Positions 62,739 to 64,000 of a stretch of 64,000 nucleotides of DNA are shown here, piece by piece (position 1 is the first letter of the stretch; each line of letters begins with the position of its first letter). Below the pieces are notes generated by a model. That model saw nothing but the letters and a program-made list of their open reading frames with translations, was not told the DNA's origin and made no database searches. Origin of the DNA: Vigna angularis (taxonomy: Eukaryota; Streptophyta; Magnoliopsida; Fabales; Fabaceae); contig NC_068972.1 of NCBI RefSeq assembly GCF_016808095.1, positions 9,604,001-9,668,000 of the forward strand, given 5' to 3'. Position numbers and translations under genes: made by a program.

Positions 62739-64000
62739 TCAGACCTTCTGTTTAAGAGTAACATCAAGAATCCCAATAGATATTTTAGGTTTGTAATGTT
62801 CATCTGTATCCACTTCTTCAATTTCCTGCCACAGGATTAAGTTACATTCACTATCAAACTTATCATGAAACTCCTTGAATTTGCACATTTTGCAACCACT
62901 GAACCATCATTTCTCACAAACAAGAAACATAAGTAACAGTTGATATTCAAACAGGTTGATGTACTGTCATTCCAAAAACAATAGAAAATCTCAGAATATT
63001 TAACTTCATTTATACAGTACTCAAGATTTGCATGGTATCTACCTCCTACAATCATCTTTTGTAAGTATAGCTTAGTTTTAAAATTAATTATAAAAATCCT
63101 GCAAGGTGATAAAAACAACAAAAAAATATCTGTTTTGAATGACACATTTATACTTCATTGATTGAAATTAATTTTAAAAGATAAGAATAAATGAGCAAAA
63201 AGCATTCTTGACTAATGGGAAAAGAAAAATGAAACGGAAAATTAAGCAACAAAAAGCAAAGTGAAATAGATCTCCACACACAATAATGCAGACATGACAT
63301 GAATAAAGTAAATTCAGTCACCTGCACAACATCCTCTCCCTTGATGACTTGCCCAAAAACAATAAGTTTCTCGTTTAAATCTGGTATAGGTGCAGTTGTA
63401 ATGAAAAGATCAAATCCTTTGTGGTTGTGTTTTCCCTTGGAAGTCCCCAGCATGAATGCTTCATGTTTCATACTGGTTAATCAAAAACCCATTAATTAGA
63501 AAATTATGCAAATAAGTACTGGATAGTTACTGCAATTTTTTAAGAATTTATATCATAAACTAAAAAGTGCAACGAGATGAGTAAGAAAACCTAGAAATAG
63601 CATGTTGCTTTCCTCTCAAGTTCCAATCTTCAGTAGCTCCAGCTCCATGGTTATCCCCTGCCTGAATCACATAGTGCTTAATTACTAGGTGAAAAAGCAT
63701 CCCCTTGAAGTGCCCTTTTTGACTGCAAAAAGTTGTAGCTTAGGTTGGATCCATAAGCAGGTAGACTCAAACAAATTTAATGTAGAAAACCACTAAAAAT
63801 CATGACTAACATACTGCCAACATAAATTGATACCCACAAAAGTTAGACACATCAAACCACCCATAGAGTTGTATTGAACAGAAAGTTGTCAGTCATATCA
63901 TGAAGTGCTGATCTTATATTGCATGGCATGACAGTATTGTCATATTGAGTTCTATATGGCTACAATGAAGTTGTAGAAAACAACCTAGTTTCACATCCGT
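62739..64000 (-). CDS. Divergent cyclophilin (CYP21-4-like), C-terminal part; 5' end outside window
   Basis: Cyclophilin-type peptidyl-prolyl isomerase fold; CYP21-4 relatives are membrane-anchored proteins of the secretory pathway (family knowledge). Exons seen: 63722-63591, 63472-63322, 62825-62739, 370 nt, about 122 residues, all in phase; 63723-64000 looks like intron and earlier exons lie beyond 64000. The visible protein starts [20 protein letters not shown], continues [56 protein letters not shown], and ends [14 protein letters not shown]...LKQKV. Against human CypA the Gln63 and Asp66 equivalents are kept, but Arg55 (in FHR) is Leu here and the Trp121 position is not Trp, so isomerase activity may be weak or absent. 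The N-terminal anchor cannot be checked. Confidence 0.9.

Noticed and set aside
1..64000. CRISPR array, rRNA or tRNA genes
   Set aside because: No regularly spaced direct repeats with unique spacers, no rRNA-like stretch and no foldable tRNA were seen; the genome is plant nuclear.

Overview
The window is plant nuclear DNA: AT-rich, with long gene-poor stretches, spliced genes, and short non-autonomous DNA transposons, TRIM elements and LTR remnants. Several repeats (the SMART/TRIM element near 21.8 kb, LTRs carrying CGTTCGG motifs) resemble ones I associate with legumes of the Phaseolus/Vigna type. That assignment is recognition, not a database match. No viral, bacterial or organellar segment was seen.

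Five protein-coding loci are supported, all on the minus strand. (1) 3225-6674: an INDETERMINATE DOMAIN C2H2 zinc-finger factor of the IDD4/IDD5 type, 3 exons, 534 aa, whose first intron appears to use a GC donor. (2) 15732-16759 and (3) 31149-32197: two paralogous R2R3-MYB factors, 3 exons each (280 and 261 aa), carrying the bHLH-interaction motif; a decayed third copy lies between them at about 25.34-25.96 kb. (4) 44499-47542: a bHLH factor of the bHLH111/112/123 type, 7 exons, 503 aa, without a canonical E-box-reading basic region. (5) 62739 to the window edge: the C-terminal part of a divergent cyclophilin of the CYP21-4 type, whose 5' exons lie outside the window. All introns were placed by joining reading frames across GT-AG (once GC-AG) sites, and every joined CDS closes in phase.

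The rest is intergenic DNA shaped by transposons. Elements with defined ends are a 546-bp hAT-like element with an exact 8-bp target duplication (28604-29149) and an 829-bp Mutator-like element with an exact 9-bp duplication (51891-52719). There is also a ~0.32-kb TRIM (21738-22061), a second, minus-strand TRIM remnant (26537-26884), a ~2.66-kb solo-LTR candidate (10443-13102), three related Mutator-type MITEs (13390, 39710, 40322), and three LTR remnants sharing a leader motif (36.6, 49.4 and 55.7 kb). The last contains a 77-bp minisatellite. Further tandem repeats are the 120-bp duplication at 29.13 kb, a decaying ~36-bp repeat at 37 kb, ~260-bp repeats at 60-61 kb and several long (TA)n arrays.

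Three of the gene types could in principle be linked: R2R3-MYBs with this motif normally act with bHLH partners. The bHLH here is not of the MYB-partner subgroup, so no joint function is claimed. I found no new multi-gene system. The points most worth checking are the MYB cluster with its pseudogene and its Cys-to-Gly change, the GC-AG intron, the tandem duplication that captured a transposon end, and the duplicated exon-like block at 58.3/59.4 kb.
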